A DNA stretch of 64,000 nt from Ciona savignyi (Eukaryota > Chordata > Ascidiacea > Phlebobranchia > Cionidae): NCBI GenBank assembly GCA_000149265.1, contig CH003131.1, forward strand, positions 155,503 through 219,502. Reading direction: 5' to 3'. The notes under the pieces were generated by a model that had not been told where the DNA came from, did not search any database, and saw nothing but the letters and a program-made list of their open reading frames with translations. How positions within the stretch are numbered: the first letter of the stretch is position 1; every line of letters starts with the position of its first letter. This document shows, one piece after another, positions 54,701 through 64,000 of the stretch. The position numbers and the translations under genes are program-made.

Positions 54701-57261
54701 TAATACCCATGCATAAGTGAAACAAACAGAAGAACACTCGCGTCTTTATCTCACACAGTGTTGTTTTCCTTTAATTGCGAAAATATTATTAGTTTTGCGG
54801 CTCCCAGTGATTTTTATTTTGTGGAATATCGGTTAAAATGGCTCTTTAAATGCAAAAGGTTGCACCATATTAAATCACCTGGTTTAAATATTTTCCTCCA
54901 AAAAACGTTCGATAATTAGCTTGCTTGGCAGCCACAGCGAACGTTTGCTTCTCATGTATTTTCTGCCAATGTAAGCTGCTGCAATTCCCGCTGATGGAAT
55001 TGTTCAGCGTTTCATGGTTGTGGGAGTATCTGCCTGGAATGGTGGGAGGAGGGGTTGTGGTCGGGTTCGGAGTTGTGGTGGGAGGTCATTAGGGGGTCGT
55101 GGGGGAAAACGACATGATTACGAGCATAAAACCTAAACTGTATCCTTCCATTTTATTTTGAACCTGGACTTAATTTTTAAAACTAAGAATGAACACAACT
55201 TCGGGGACCACAGAGGTAGATTTCTCATGAAAATGTCAGATTATTCGAGAGATAACCTGAAAATTTATTTTTTCTAACTTGATTAATACTCTACAACAGG
55301 GGCTCCAGTGAAAGGTCACTAAGGGTGGTGAGGGGAGTGATAGCATGATACAAAAAGTTGTAAGGCAGCCTTCGCAAATAACATAAAGCCAATATTACAC
55401 TTTTACATTGATTTCGGAATCTAATTAAATTAACTTTTGAATAAAATTGAATAAGGTAAATCCCCAATATGAAAAAGTTGACTGTATGTTAATATCACCA
55501 GTTACAACCTTTGAACCATTAATTAAAGACGCCCATTTCAACATCTAAATTCTAATTTAATCAAATAAGATAAGATTCAAAATTATTTGTTGATTCTAGC
55601 TATTGGATATTTGGTGCTCAAAGTGGAACAAAATAAGTTTAATTCATAGAATTTTGGTTTAAAATTAAAAAAAAAATGTTAAATTGGATTTTGCAGATAC
55701 TTAAAAAAATGTTTTTGTCTTGCTTGTCAAGTACATACTTTAGAGTATCCTAAAATTATTGATTTTAGAAAAAATCTACAAACCAATCTGATTAGTATAA
55801 GGACATCCCAAACACCACTCTACATATTGATCAATAATAAACACTGGTAAACACTGTTAGGGTGGTGGTATAAAATATTATTTGTTTATTAACAACATGT
55901 CAGTTCAACAATTGACATTTTCTACAAAATTCTTTTTTTCGAAACTTAAAATTCACAGCCACAATAAACTTATTTCACAACCAAGTTATTTCACAACCAA
56001 GTTATTTCACAACCAAGTTATTTCACACCCAAGTTATTTCACAACCAAGTTATTTCACACCCAAGTTATTTCACAACCAAGTTACCGGTTAATATGCTGG
56101 CGCGACTGGGGCAACATAGAGGAGTGCTTGTGAACATGTTTGTGAAGGTAATGCCTTCCTCTTGTAGTAACTTCTTCATTTTTGACATTGGTTCCTGGAA
56201 TTATAATGATAAAAATGAGTATAATATGATATGATGATGTTATAAAAATATGATATAATGTGACAATATGAAGTGATGATATGATATGTGACAATATGAA
56301 AATAGTTATATGAGGATGCCATTAAAGTTATAATTTTAACAGAAATGTGTTTCATTCATTTCCCGACATATTACCGGTACATGTTTTACGACCAATTGCT
56401 TTAACTATAACAGTGTTATTGTACAGGGCTTCCCAAATTTCAAGCTCGGGATCCTTTTTAATCTACTTAAATTATCTGCAACCTTTTATTACGTTGAAAA
56501 TATAAAAAAGTCTAAAAAAGTACAACAGATACAGTAGCTTGTGTGAAATTGAGTTGCCCCTAAAATTCATTGCGCGACCCCCAGAAATACTTCTTATAAT
56601 TAAATAATTTAATAAAACCAAATCCAACAAACAATTATACAACGGCTTCATGATGTATTCAGCATATAAATAGAAAGTTTGGAAAATGAAGGTTAGTCAA
56701 GGGCAATTAAGTTTCTACATGTAAAAACAAACTATATATATACATAATGTATAAATATTTAACTAGGGGAAAACGTTGGTACAGGTAGTTAATATAAACA
56801 TACGTTGTATAGGAAGTTTACATGTATATGTCGTATAAATATATATATAAATAGATAACATTAAACGTTTGTTATGCTGACATAGAAACAACATACCCGG
56901 TCACTAATAATGTGGTTATGCTGACATAGAAACAACATACCCGGCCACTAATAATGTGGTTATGCTGACATAGAAACAACATACCAAGCCACCAATAATG
57001 TGGTTATGCTGACATAGAAACAACATACCAAGCCACTAATAATGTGGTTATGCCGACATAGAAACAACATACCAAGCCACCAAGTTGAACGTCCAGGTCG
57101 TCAGTAAGTATAAACACGATGTTCGGAGGTTTCGAAGGGTTCAGAAGGTTCGGAGGGTTCGGATGGTTCTCAGGGTTCGGAAGATCCAACTTCTTTGTCA
57201 TTGTGAGTTGCCCCGTGCACGCAGACATGCATACAACCAACACAATAAGGAACCTAATCAT
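48747..57261 (-). CDS. GNS: N-acetylglucosamine-6-sulfatase, complete, ten exons
   Basis: Lysosomal sulfatase that removes 6-sulfate from N-acetylglucosamine in heparan and keratan sulfate. Exons (descending): 57261-57073, 56194-56086, 55033-54879, 53236-53072, 52687-52526, 51537-51336, 50622-50408, 49916-49818, 49446-49255, 48935-48747. All phases agree and give 558 residues (human 552). Signal peptide ~1-17 ([17 protein letters not shown]). Metal-binding DD at 54-55 ([16 protein letters not shown]). Catalytic CCPSR with formylglycine precursor Cys90 ([14 protein letters not shown]). [18 protein letters not shown] in exon 5, second metal site DNGYH at 322-326, VDDLVEKV before it, and the GNS-specific [15 protein letters not shown] and [18 protein letters not shown] near the end. 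It matches GNS rather than SULF1/2, which carry a long basic insert. Introns 1, 2 and 8 open with minisatellites, and intron 3 has a MITE 12 bp from its donor. Confidence 0.97.
48992..49182. mobile_element. hAT-type MITE in GNS intron 9
   Basis: Termini CTGGAGGTTGGCAACC and GGTTGTCGACCACTG. Inner parts AAAGAGCCATTTTAACCG and GAAAGAGCCGCAGG match the element at 54614-54868 in the opposite orientation. Confidence 0.8.
49510..49817. repeat. Degenerate ~18-21-bp minisatellite at the start of GNS intron 8
   Basis: Variable units of the form CACCCATAATCACCCCCAAAG across most of the intron, beginning within a few bases of the donor at 49817-49816. Confidence 0.85.
50012..50105 (+). mobile_element. 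SINE scrap
   Basis: GCCGAAAGGTTGCAGGTTC, TCACTTGCTAGTCAGTTGCG and TTGGGCAAGGCACTTG. In GNS intron 7. Confidence 0.75.
51125..51290 (-). mobile_element. SINE, 3' two-thirds
   Basis: AGGTTTAACACACGGAAATTG through GTTACCGGAGCTATTGCAGTG to AGCGTCTTGCACAAG. In GNS intron 6. Confidence 0.85.
51948..52235. mobile_element. hAT-type MITE in GNS intron 5
   Basis: CAGGGGTCGGCAACCTTTTC at the left and GTGTTGCCGACACATGG at the right are imperfect inverted termini. No ORF. Confidence 0.6.
52798..53035 (-). mobile_element. SINE, near full length
   Basis: GGATAGGATATTTATGTTT to AACCGACTAGCTAGCCTC, then a weak head with an internal deletion. In GNS intron 4. Confidence 0.88.
53285..53460 (-). mobile_element. 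SINE, partial
   Basis: ATCCCTGTAGATGGAAACAGC, TGTCGGGTTACCGGAGCTATT and GAACCCAATAATACACTGGG. In GNS intron 3. Confidence 0.85.
54614..54868. mobile_element. hAT-type MITE next to the GNS exon 3 donor
   Basis: AAGGGGTCGACAACCTGCGG at one end, AAAGAGCCATTTTAACCG-type sequence and GTGCAACCTTTTGCA at the other. Its end lies about 12 bp inside intron 3. Same family as 48992-49182. Confidence 0.8.
55970..56085. repeat. 16-bp minisatellite at the start of GNS intron 2
   Basis: Seven units of TTATTTCACAACCAAG (one variant with CACCC). On the coding strand the donor GTAACTTGGTTGTGAAAT is itself the first unit. Confidence 0.95.
56400..56600. mobile_element. Possible hAT-like MITE
   Basis: CAGGGCTTCCCAAATTTCAAG at the left and GCGCGACCCCCAGAAATAC at the right resemble the ends of elements of the CAGTGGTTCTCAAAC type. 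Boundaries uncertain. In GNS intron 1. Confidence 0.45.
56871..57085. repeat. 44-bp minisatellite spanning the GNS exon 1 donor
   Basis: Five units with starts at 56871, 56915, 56959, 57003 and 57047 (GTTATGCTGACATAG). On the coding strand each carries GGCTTGGTATGTTGTTTC or GGCCGGGTATGTTGTTTC, so the exon 1 donor (TTG/GTATGT) is repeated in each unit. Confidence 0.95.
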
Positions 57262-57349
57262 GCCGACAGCTTAGCTTACAAAGCTTAATATTTTTGTCTA
57301 AAAACGGAACAAAGTTAGGTTGCCTGAAAGTTAGTTTAATCTCACCAGA

Positions 57350-57655
57350 CTGTCAGCCGACCGGTTGTAGGATCGAAACCACTGCAGACTAATTCCTTGC
57401 ATTCCTGAACTAAAAACGAATGGGCGTCTCCAATTACTAAAGGATCGCTTGGAAAAACTGGTCGGTAGTTAGTTAGATGTGTCGTTGGGCAAAAACTTTG
57501 CATGCCTTTCTAGAACTCATTGAATTAATTGGTTTTACTGAAAGAAACGATTTAATAAAAAACAACACACTGTAATAGCTCGGGTAACTCAACGGTGGAC
57601 ACAAGGTAATCTGACAATTGCGTTTTCGTATTTATGGGGATAAAACATGATTATC
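57350..57655 (+). mobile_element. SINE, strongly diverged
   Basis: CCGACCGGTTGTAGGATCG, ACTGGTCGGTAGTTAGTTAG, AACACACTGTAATAGCTCGGG and GGGGATAAAACATGATTATC are collinear with the family. It lies upstream of GNS. Confidence 0.7.
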
Positions 57656-58149
57656 TCGAGTTAATTTTATTTATTTCCAATGTATAAATTATTCTGCTGA
57701 ATAAGGGTGCGTGGCAAACTGCATAGCCATGTTAGCTACACAGTTGAGCGATAGAACCGCCGGGTTACCAGAGCTCCAGTATGGAAAGTACGGCAGCTGC
57801 ACACTCGAGTTTTTTTCCCTGCGTCTTTTGCACACTTGGGTAATTTCACACACGCTCGCGAGCTGGCAGTATAAACATCGTATAATATCCAACAAGCCTG
57901 TAAACCTACCTCTGGACCTAGGGTAATTTACTTTCCGTACATTTTTAGTTATGTAGATAGATATGTTAGCTGACGCACACGAAAGATGAGGATAGAATTA
58001 TATGTTTTTTAAGATTTTGGTAAAACAGTTATGAAAAGGAGATTGTGTGCACACTTGAAGTGTGCATTCTTTGACGTTTGCACACTGCACACTTATATAT
58101 TTGGCGCATGCACACTCAAGATCTCGGCGAAAATTGACGTACTTTCCAT

Positions 58150-58345
58150 ACGGGCTAGAGCTATTGCAGTGTGTTGTGTATGATTCACACATTCCTTTAA
58201 ATTATTAAATCTTATTAATCCGCTAGGTTAGGCAATGTCTGTTAAGTCCCTTGTGAAAGGACACAAATAATTACTTAGTGACCAGTTTCAAACCTGCAAC
58301 CTTCCGGTTGGAAGGTGACACACTTAATCCACCAAACTAATCAGA
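58150..58345 (-). mobile_element. SINE fragment at the start of duplication copy A
   Basis: GCTATTGCAGTGTGTTGTG through GACCAGTTTCAAACCTGCAAC. The 3' tail is lost, whereas copy B keeps it. Confidence 0.82.
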
Positions 58346-59094
58346 CTTATATTTAATTAGTCTGCAGTTGTAAATAAAAAATCTAGCCCCTCAAATTAAT
58401 GCCTTAAAATGTGCCTTTCCTTGTCTGTACATTAAATAATCAGACCCTATTGCCGTTTAGACAACTTTACAACTTTTATACAAAATAAACCAAAATCGAA
58501 CGAGTTTCGAGCGTGATATCCCCGGGCGACCAAACGTTTATCGCCGGCCAGACACGGCGGACTCACCGTACGACTCAACTCTTAACTGTGTATAACTGAA
58601 TACGAAGCTGTTTTGTGGTATATACCCCAAATAGATTTGTAAACAAATGTGACTCCATGTTTAAATGTCAACATATGTTAAACACTTTAATACCAGTTGC
58701 CAGGGTAGGATTGGAACGTGAGTATCGATTTTTCTCCTTTAGTTATAATCATGCAAATATCTATATAAAATCAGATTTATTAAGTGTTTTTCTTTTATTT
58801 CCCAACCAATAAAAATAAATTCATTAATTTGGTATTGTTAAAGGAACATACACAAAACAACTGAAACGGATGATTTGTTTATACTTCCACGTCTTGGGTT
58901 AACGTATTTACTGACGCACGAAATGGTAGTTTTTACCCCTATATACCGGTCAAGTATTGTTTTATGCCCAATGATCTTATACAAACATAAAACGGAAAAT
59001 GTTTACACGATTTTTACAGTTAAAGTTTTCCGTTAGTTTGATTTAGTTTCAAACGTACCGGTAACTGAACTAAGTAAATAACAAATTATTTACA

Positions 59095-59122
59095 CACGTG
59101 ATCAGCTGTAGATCACGTGGTA
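59095..59122. promoter_or_regulatory. Conserved palindrome CACGTGATC...GATCACGTG
   Basis: Near-perfect 25-bp inverted repeat with two E-boxes (CACGTG), kept exactly in copy B (62755-62782). A TATA-like ATATAAAAC follows ~170 bp later in both copies. The role is inferred only from conservation and position. Confidence 0.5.
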
Positions 59123-59337
59123 TAACTGCCATGTGAGTATGTGTCATTGTGAAGAATTGAACGTATATGGTTGTATATACTAGATTATCTCTGGGTAAGA
59201 TAACTTAAGGACCAGGGGTTGTTATTACTTATTTAATGGCCGAAACAACCAAGTCATTTTCCACATAAATATAAAACGCGGAACGACGAAAGACGGGAAC
59301 GAAAAGTCAAAACTGTAGGCCTACGACTGACTACGAC

Positions 59338-59590
59338 TGAATTGGTGGATTAGTGCGTCACCTTTCAGCCGAAGGGTTTTAGGTTCGAAACTGGTCGCAA
59401 GCTAGTCGTTTGTGTCCTTGGGTAAGGTACTTAACGGAGATTGCCTAAACCCAGCGGGATCAATGTAGGCTATTCTACGGAATTGAAGAACCTTGTGAAT
59501 CTTACGCAACACATTACAATATCTGATCTGACGATTGCCCGTGTGTTAACCCCCATGCTTTTCCCATTCACGGGGATAAACATAAAACTA
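59338..59590 (+). mobile_element. SINE in duplication copy A
   Basis: Head CCTTTCAGCCGAAGGGTTTT to tail GGGGATAAACATAAAAC. Same insertion site as the SINE at 62988-63256, so the insertion predates the duplication. Confidence 0.9.
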
Positions 59591-59739
59591 ACATTTAATG
59601 GGTTCTACCAAAATTGAAAAAAAATTAGAATATAATAGATGTGTAACTGCATTGTATATGTTTACAGACAAACTGAACAACAATCCAACCACTAGCAGCT
59701 CGGCGACTGCAACGTAATTTATCATGCGCACAGCGGGGG

Positions 59740-60090
59740 ATTACAAGCGGCTATATGGAGGAGCGGCTATATGGGGCTATATGGACAGCGTTTGAACATT
59801 CATAACACGCTTTCCAGGGGTTTGTGCTGGTAGATTCTGCGGTTTTCTTATCCAGATGGACATTTATAGAGATTTCGCCACTCCTTCGAATATGTTGTAG
59901 CCCTTCTAAATTCCTTCAAATTGATATATAGATTATATACGCTAACCGCGGGAGGCTATATGCACGAAGTGTCTAAATATTCATAACTCGTCATCAAGGG
60001 ATGCATTGGAAGATGCTGCAGTTTTCTCGTCTAGATGGACATTTGTGGAGTTTTCGCCAATCATTCCATAGGATATATATGTAGTAGCCA
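59740..60090. repeat. ~190-bp tandem repeat with GCGGCTATATGG motifs
   Basis: Two diverged units: TGGACAGCG...AACATTCATAAC...GATTCTGCGGTTTTCTTATCC and ATGCACGAAG...AATATTCATAACTCG...GATGCTGCAGTTTTCTCGTC. Each is followed by AGATGGACATTT and TTTCGCCA. The same pair occurs in copy B (63420-63720). Confidence 0.8.
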
Positions 60091-60799
60091 TTATAATTAT
60101 ATGCATTCTGTTTTTTTCAAGCATTATAACTTTAATATCGTCTCTGAGAAAAGTAATCCTATTGTTTTGCGCGCACCTCCAAATGTTATTTTTTTGGGTT
60201 TTACGTTTAAAACCGTATGAATATTATGTTATATTATTCTGTTTTACTTAAATTGAACGGCACAGTTCATAATTTGAACAAATTTCTTTCGAGGTGTATA
60301 AGTAGGGAATTAAAAACTTGGATGATTAAACAGCGTTGCAACCCTTCAATATCTGGAAATTGCCGCCCAAAAACAAACATTGCTGCATCTACACACTTCT
60401 CGTCCAATCTTTCTTTGCTTCGTCAGCGTTTATAGCTGTTTCGTCAAGAGCAAAAAATTCCCTGTTTTTAGGAAATAGTTTTTACTATTTCATCATTCTT
60501 AGTAACGTATTTTTTGAATAGGTATTCCATTACTTGTGTTATAATAAAATATATAATATCAGCGTTGGCTTATATCATGCGAAACTGTTAATTTCCGGTA
60601 TGTTAGGTTAGGTTCCAAAGTTCAATCGTTTTATCAAATGTGCAGAAACTAACAGGTTTCCGAGTTACGAGTCCAAACTTGATACCCATATTTTCTAAAT
60701 AAAGCATTTAAATATGTAGGTATAAAAAACAATAAAAATACACAAAAAATTAAGTTTACGGTGATTTTGGGGAAATGGTGAAAATTGTTATTTAAAAGA

Positions 60800-60980
60800 C
60801 ATGGGCAACATACGGCCCGCGGGCTGGGTCCGACATGTGAAAGGATTTTGACCGGCCCGCAGACTATCTAACCATACCATGTAATTAAGATATTGAATAC
60901 TATTCATGTAATAATACGCCCCACCAAGGACTTCATTTTCCCACATCTGGCCCGGCGACTAGAGAACTTGCCAAGCCCTG
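60800..60980 (-). mobile_element. hAT-type MITE, inverse copy of 9598-9781
   Basis: CATGGGCAACATACGGCCCG at one end and CTTGCCAAGCCCTG at the other. The interior matches 9598-9781 in reverse. Confidence 0.65.
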
Positions 60981-61584
60981 TTATATGGGATGCTTGCAGT
61001 TATGAATTGCAGTGATATACTCCTTTCATTGATGTCGACGTGACCAGATGATCTTTACACGTAGTAGCCTAATGGTGTATTGTAATTAAATTTAAATTTG
61101 GTGGGGGATGCACGAACACTTGTTTGGAGTAAACTTGGATATTTTGTTTCATTTTTACTTCTTAGTTATATTTGATAACCATTCAACTTTGTTTATAATT
61201 AAAAGTAAGTTGTCCATCCCAGTCCTAAGATATCAAGAAATTATCGGCTCCGAAAATCGCCAAATGTGGAAAAAGCCGTCAGCAGCCACGGATTGAGAAA
61301 ATGTGAAAAGTCCGACAAAATATGTGGATTGATGTGAATCAACATTTCTTTGGAAGGAAATCCAAAATTAGAGAGAAAATAAGAATTTAGTTATTGTCAA
61401 ATAACCTATTATTTAGCTGTAAGTGGCAATTAATTAGACAGTAAGCTAATGAAACTGAATAGTAAGAAAAACGGAAATTCTTATAAATTCCCTTCGTATC
61501 ATTTAACAAGGCGATAGCTAGATCGGATATTGTTCGATTTCTGTTATAAGTCTGCTATTCAAATAAATAGTCCTATGCATTATA

Positions 61585-61700
61585 TCAATGGTTTTCAAAC
61601 TTAAAAGTTCGTGATCCCTTTTAATTTATTATAATTTTTTTGCGACCCTGTTTCCCGTTAAAAATCCGAAACAGTTCAAAATTTACAATAAATATATTAG
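61585..61700. mobile_element. Possible hAT-like MITE end
   Basis: CAATGGTTTTCAAACTTAAAAG followed by GCGACCCTGTTTCCC. Related to the segment near 56400-56600. Confidence 0.4.
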
Positions 61701-61722
61701 TTTGTGAAAATTAATGTACTCT

Positions 61723-61995
61723 TAGGATAGGATAGGATATTCATGTTTATCCCCGTGAATGGGAAAACCAAGGGGGTTATCACACGGGTAATCGTCAGAT
61801 CACCTCGCGCCCACCGTCGCGTTACCGGAAGCATGATTCACACATTCCTTTAAATTATTAAATCTTATTAATCCGCTGGGTTAGGCAATGTTCGTTAAGT
61901 CCCTTGTCAAAGGACAGAAACAATTACTTATTGACCAGTTTCAAACCTGCAACCTTCCGGTTGGAAGGTGTCACACTAATCCACCAAACTAATCA
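61723..61995 (-). mobile_element. SINE at the start of duplication copy B
   Basis: Tail GGATAGGATAGGATATTCATG and head ACCAGTTTCAAACCTGCAAC, with the middle shortened. Confidence 0.88.
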
Positions 61996-64000
61996 GACTT
62001 ATATTTAATTAGTCTGCAGTTGTAAATAAAAAAATCTAGCCCCTCAAATTAATGCCTTACAATCTGCCGTTCCTTGTCTGTAGATTAAATAATTACCTCT
62101 ATTGCCGTTTAGACAACTTCACAACTTATATACAAAATAAACCAAAATCGAACGAGTTTCGAGCGTGATATCCCCGGGCGACCAAACGTTTATCGCCGGC
62201 CAGAGACCGCGGACTCGCCGTACAAATCAACTCTTAACTGTGAATAACTTAATACGAAGCTGTTTTGTGGTATATAGTCCAACCAGATTTGTAAACAAAT
62301 GTGACTTCATGTTTAAATGCCAACACCTGTTAGACACTTTAATACCAGTCGCCGGGGTAGGATTGGACGTGTGTATCGATTTTTTCTCTTTTAGTCATCA
62401 TTTTATGCTAACATCTATATAAAATCAGGTTTATTAAGTATTGTTTTTGTGTTCCAAACCAATAGAAATAAATCCATTTAATTTGGTATTGCTAAAGGAA
62501 GATACACAAAACAACTAAAACGGGTGGTTTGTTTATACTTCCACGTCTTGGGTTAACGTATTTACTGACGCACGAAATTATTTTTATAATTTTTACCTCT
62601 ATATACCCAGAGTAAATTAAAGGTCTGTATATTAATTTTGTATATATCGGGTTAATTATTGTTTTATGCCCAGTGATCTTACCCGTTTTCCGTTTGTTTG
62701 ATTTAGTTTCAAACGTACCGGTAACTGAACTAAGTAAATAACAAATTATTTACACACGTGATCAGCTGTAGATCACGTGGTATAACTGCCATGTGAGTAT
62801 GTGTCATTGTGGCAAAATGAATGTATAGGTTTGTATATACTAGATTATATCCGGGGTGAGACAACACAGTGACCAAGAGGTTGTTTTTACTTGTTTAATG
62901 GTCGAAACAACCAAGTCATTTTACACATAAATATAAAACGCGGAACGACGAAAGACGGGAACGAGAAATCAAAACCGTCCGACTGATTAGCTTGGTGGGT
63001 GTGTGTGTTACCTTTCAGCCGAAAGGTTGCTGGTACGAAATTGGTCGCCAGCTAGTCGGTTGTGTCCTTGGGCAAGGCACTTTACGGACAGTGCCTGAAC
63101 CCAGCGTATTAATGGGTTCTACTAAATTGAAGGAACATGTCTATCATACACAACACACTGCAATAGCTCCGGTAACCCGACGATGGGCGCGAGGTGATCT
63201 GACGATCGTGTGTTAACCCCCTTGGTTTTCCCAATCACGGGGATAAACATGAATGAACTATATCCTAAAATTAAAGAAAATTAGAATAAAACTTTGTATA
63301 ATAGATAGTAGGCCTATGTGTTACTGCATTGTGTATGTTTAAAGACAAACTGAACAACAATCCAACCACTAGCAGCTCGGCAACTGCAACGTAATTTATC
63401 ATGCGCATAGCGGGGGGATTACGAGCGGCTATATGGAGGAGCGGCTATATGGGGCTATATGGACAGCGTTTAAACATTCATAACAGGCTTGCCAGGGGGT
63501 TTGTGCTGGTAGATTCTGCGGTTTTCTTATCCAGATAGACATTCATAGAGATTTCGCCAATAACGCATTTGAATATGTTGTCCTTCTAAATTCCTTTATT
63601 TTGATGTATAGTTTATATACAATAACCGCGGGCAGTTATATGCACAATGCGTTTGAACATTTATAACTCGCTTTTCAGATAGTTATGCTAGAAGGTGCTG
63701 CGGTTTTCTTATCCATATTTCTAGGGTGAGTTACAACTACCCGCTTGAAACACACAGTTATAACAAAACCACTTTACATTGAATCCTATTACGTTTCTGG
63801 GTTAGTTGTTTGGGTAGAAGTAAAATATTACCATCCGTCGCATCTGAAGCATTGGATGTAACCGTTGTCATCACCAGCAAGCCTACAATGACAGAATAGA
63901 TCCACTTTAAAATTTCTGTTTTGTTCTTTAGTTGTTTCGTTTTACAGGAGATTTTTAAAAATAACCAATAAGCATTCTGTGTTTTTCAAGCATAACTTTA
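61815..64000 (+). repeat. ~1.9-kb direct duplication, copy B (runs off the window)
   Basis: Partner of copy A. It ends at the window edge at the same motif (TTTTTCAAGCATAACTTTA) that is found at 60115-60133. Confidence 0.92.
62988..63256 (+). mobile_element. SINE in duplication copy B
   Basis: Full head CCTTTCAGCCGAAAGGTTGC to tail GGGGATAAACATGAATG. Orthologous insertion to 59338-59590. Confidence 0.93.

Larger units (their letters stand above)
58160..60135 (+). repeat. ~1.9-kb direct duplication, copy A
   Basis: Collinear with 61815-64000 (offset ~3.65-3.85 kb). Shared: CGAGTTTCGAGCGTGATATC, CGACCAAACGTTTATCGCCG, a palindromic CACGTGATC-GATCACGTG pair, a TATA-like AAATATAAAACGCGGAACG, a SINE at the same site, and the GCGGCTATATGG repeats. 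Confidence 0.93.
57262..64000. other. Gene-free right end dominated by a direct duplication
   Basis: No protein family recognised. It holds SINEs, the ~1.9-kb direct repeat (58160-60135 and 61815-64000), ~190-bp internal repeats with GCGGCTATATGG motifs, and hAT-like MITEs. Short open frames in the two copies (58615-58812 and 62165-62422) change without a coding pattern, so I do not treat them as genes. Confidence 0.55.

Noticed and set aside
58615-62422. Paired short ORFs in the two duplication copies as paralogous genes
   Set aside because: Substitutions between the copies are not biased to silent sites, and the flanking putative donor is not conserved.

Overview
This is a eukaryotic window, AT-rich and full of introns. 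The organism is most likely a solitary tunicate of the genus Ciona. The evidence is short introns, gene orthologues that look chordate but diverge strongly from vertebrates, two small secreted peptide genes that resemble ascidian antimicrobial-peptide precursors, and more than 35 copies of a tRNA-headed SINE with a (TATCC)n-like tail, as I remember for the Ciona composite SINE family (Cics-1). One assembly gap (N) lies at 12180-12348. The genus call is inference.

Layout. 0-2.5 kb: the last three recognisable exons of a plus-strand protein with A20-like zinc fingers. 6.8-15.8 kb: a nine-exon minus-strand orthologue of PRAS40/AKT1S1, directly downstream of an intronless minus-strand RYBP/YAF2 gene (16.1-16.6 kb). 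The two may form a trans-spliced pair. 17.9-18.1 kb: an unrecognised exon-like ORF. 19.0-19.2 kb: the C-terminal piece of a peroxisomal Lon protease ending in SKL. 19.6-20.8 kb: a two-exon gene for a secreted protein made almost wholly of fourteen 15-residue repeats. 20.8-26 kb: repeats, including satellites, an inverted minisatellite and a Ty3/gypsy integrase fossil. 26.1-34.7 kb: an eight-exon minus-strand CUB-domain protein with a GPI-type tail. 34.7-39 kb: mostly repeats. 39.6-44.2 kb: a 1.25 kb block in two copies, each with a small secreted peptide gene. 45.6-48.1 kb: a four-exon selenoprotein K gene with an in-frame TGA (Sec) three codons before the true stop. 48.7-57.3 kb: a complete ten-exon minus-strand N-acetylglucosamine-6-sulfatase (GNS). 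57.3-64 kb: no protein gene seen, dominated by a ~1.9 kb direct duplication.

The genes do not form one pathway. They include an mTORC1 regulator, a Polycomb adaptor, a peroxisomal protease, an ER selenoprotein, a lysosomal sulfatase, and secreted or surface proteins. The least described items are the 15-residue repeat protein, the twin secreted peptide genes with two possible C-termini, and four introns in two unrelated genes whose minisatellites start at or within a few bases of the 5' splice site. All exon models were read by eye from splice signals, phase continuity and family resemblance.
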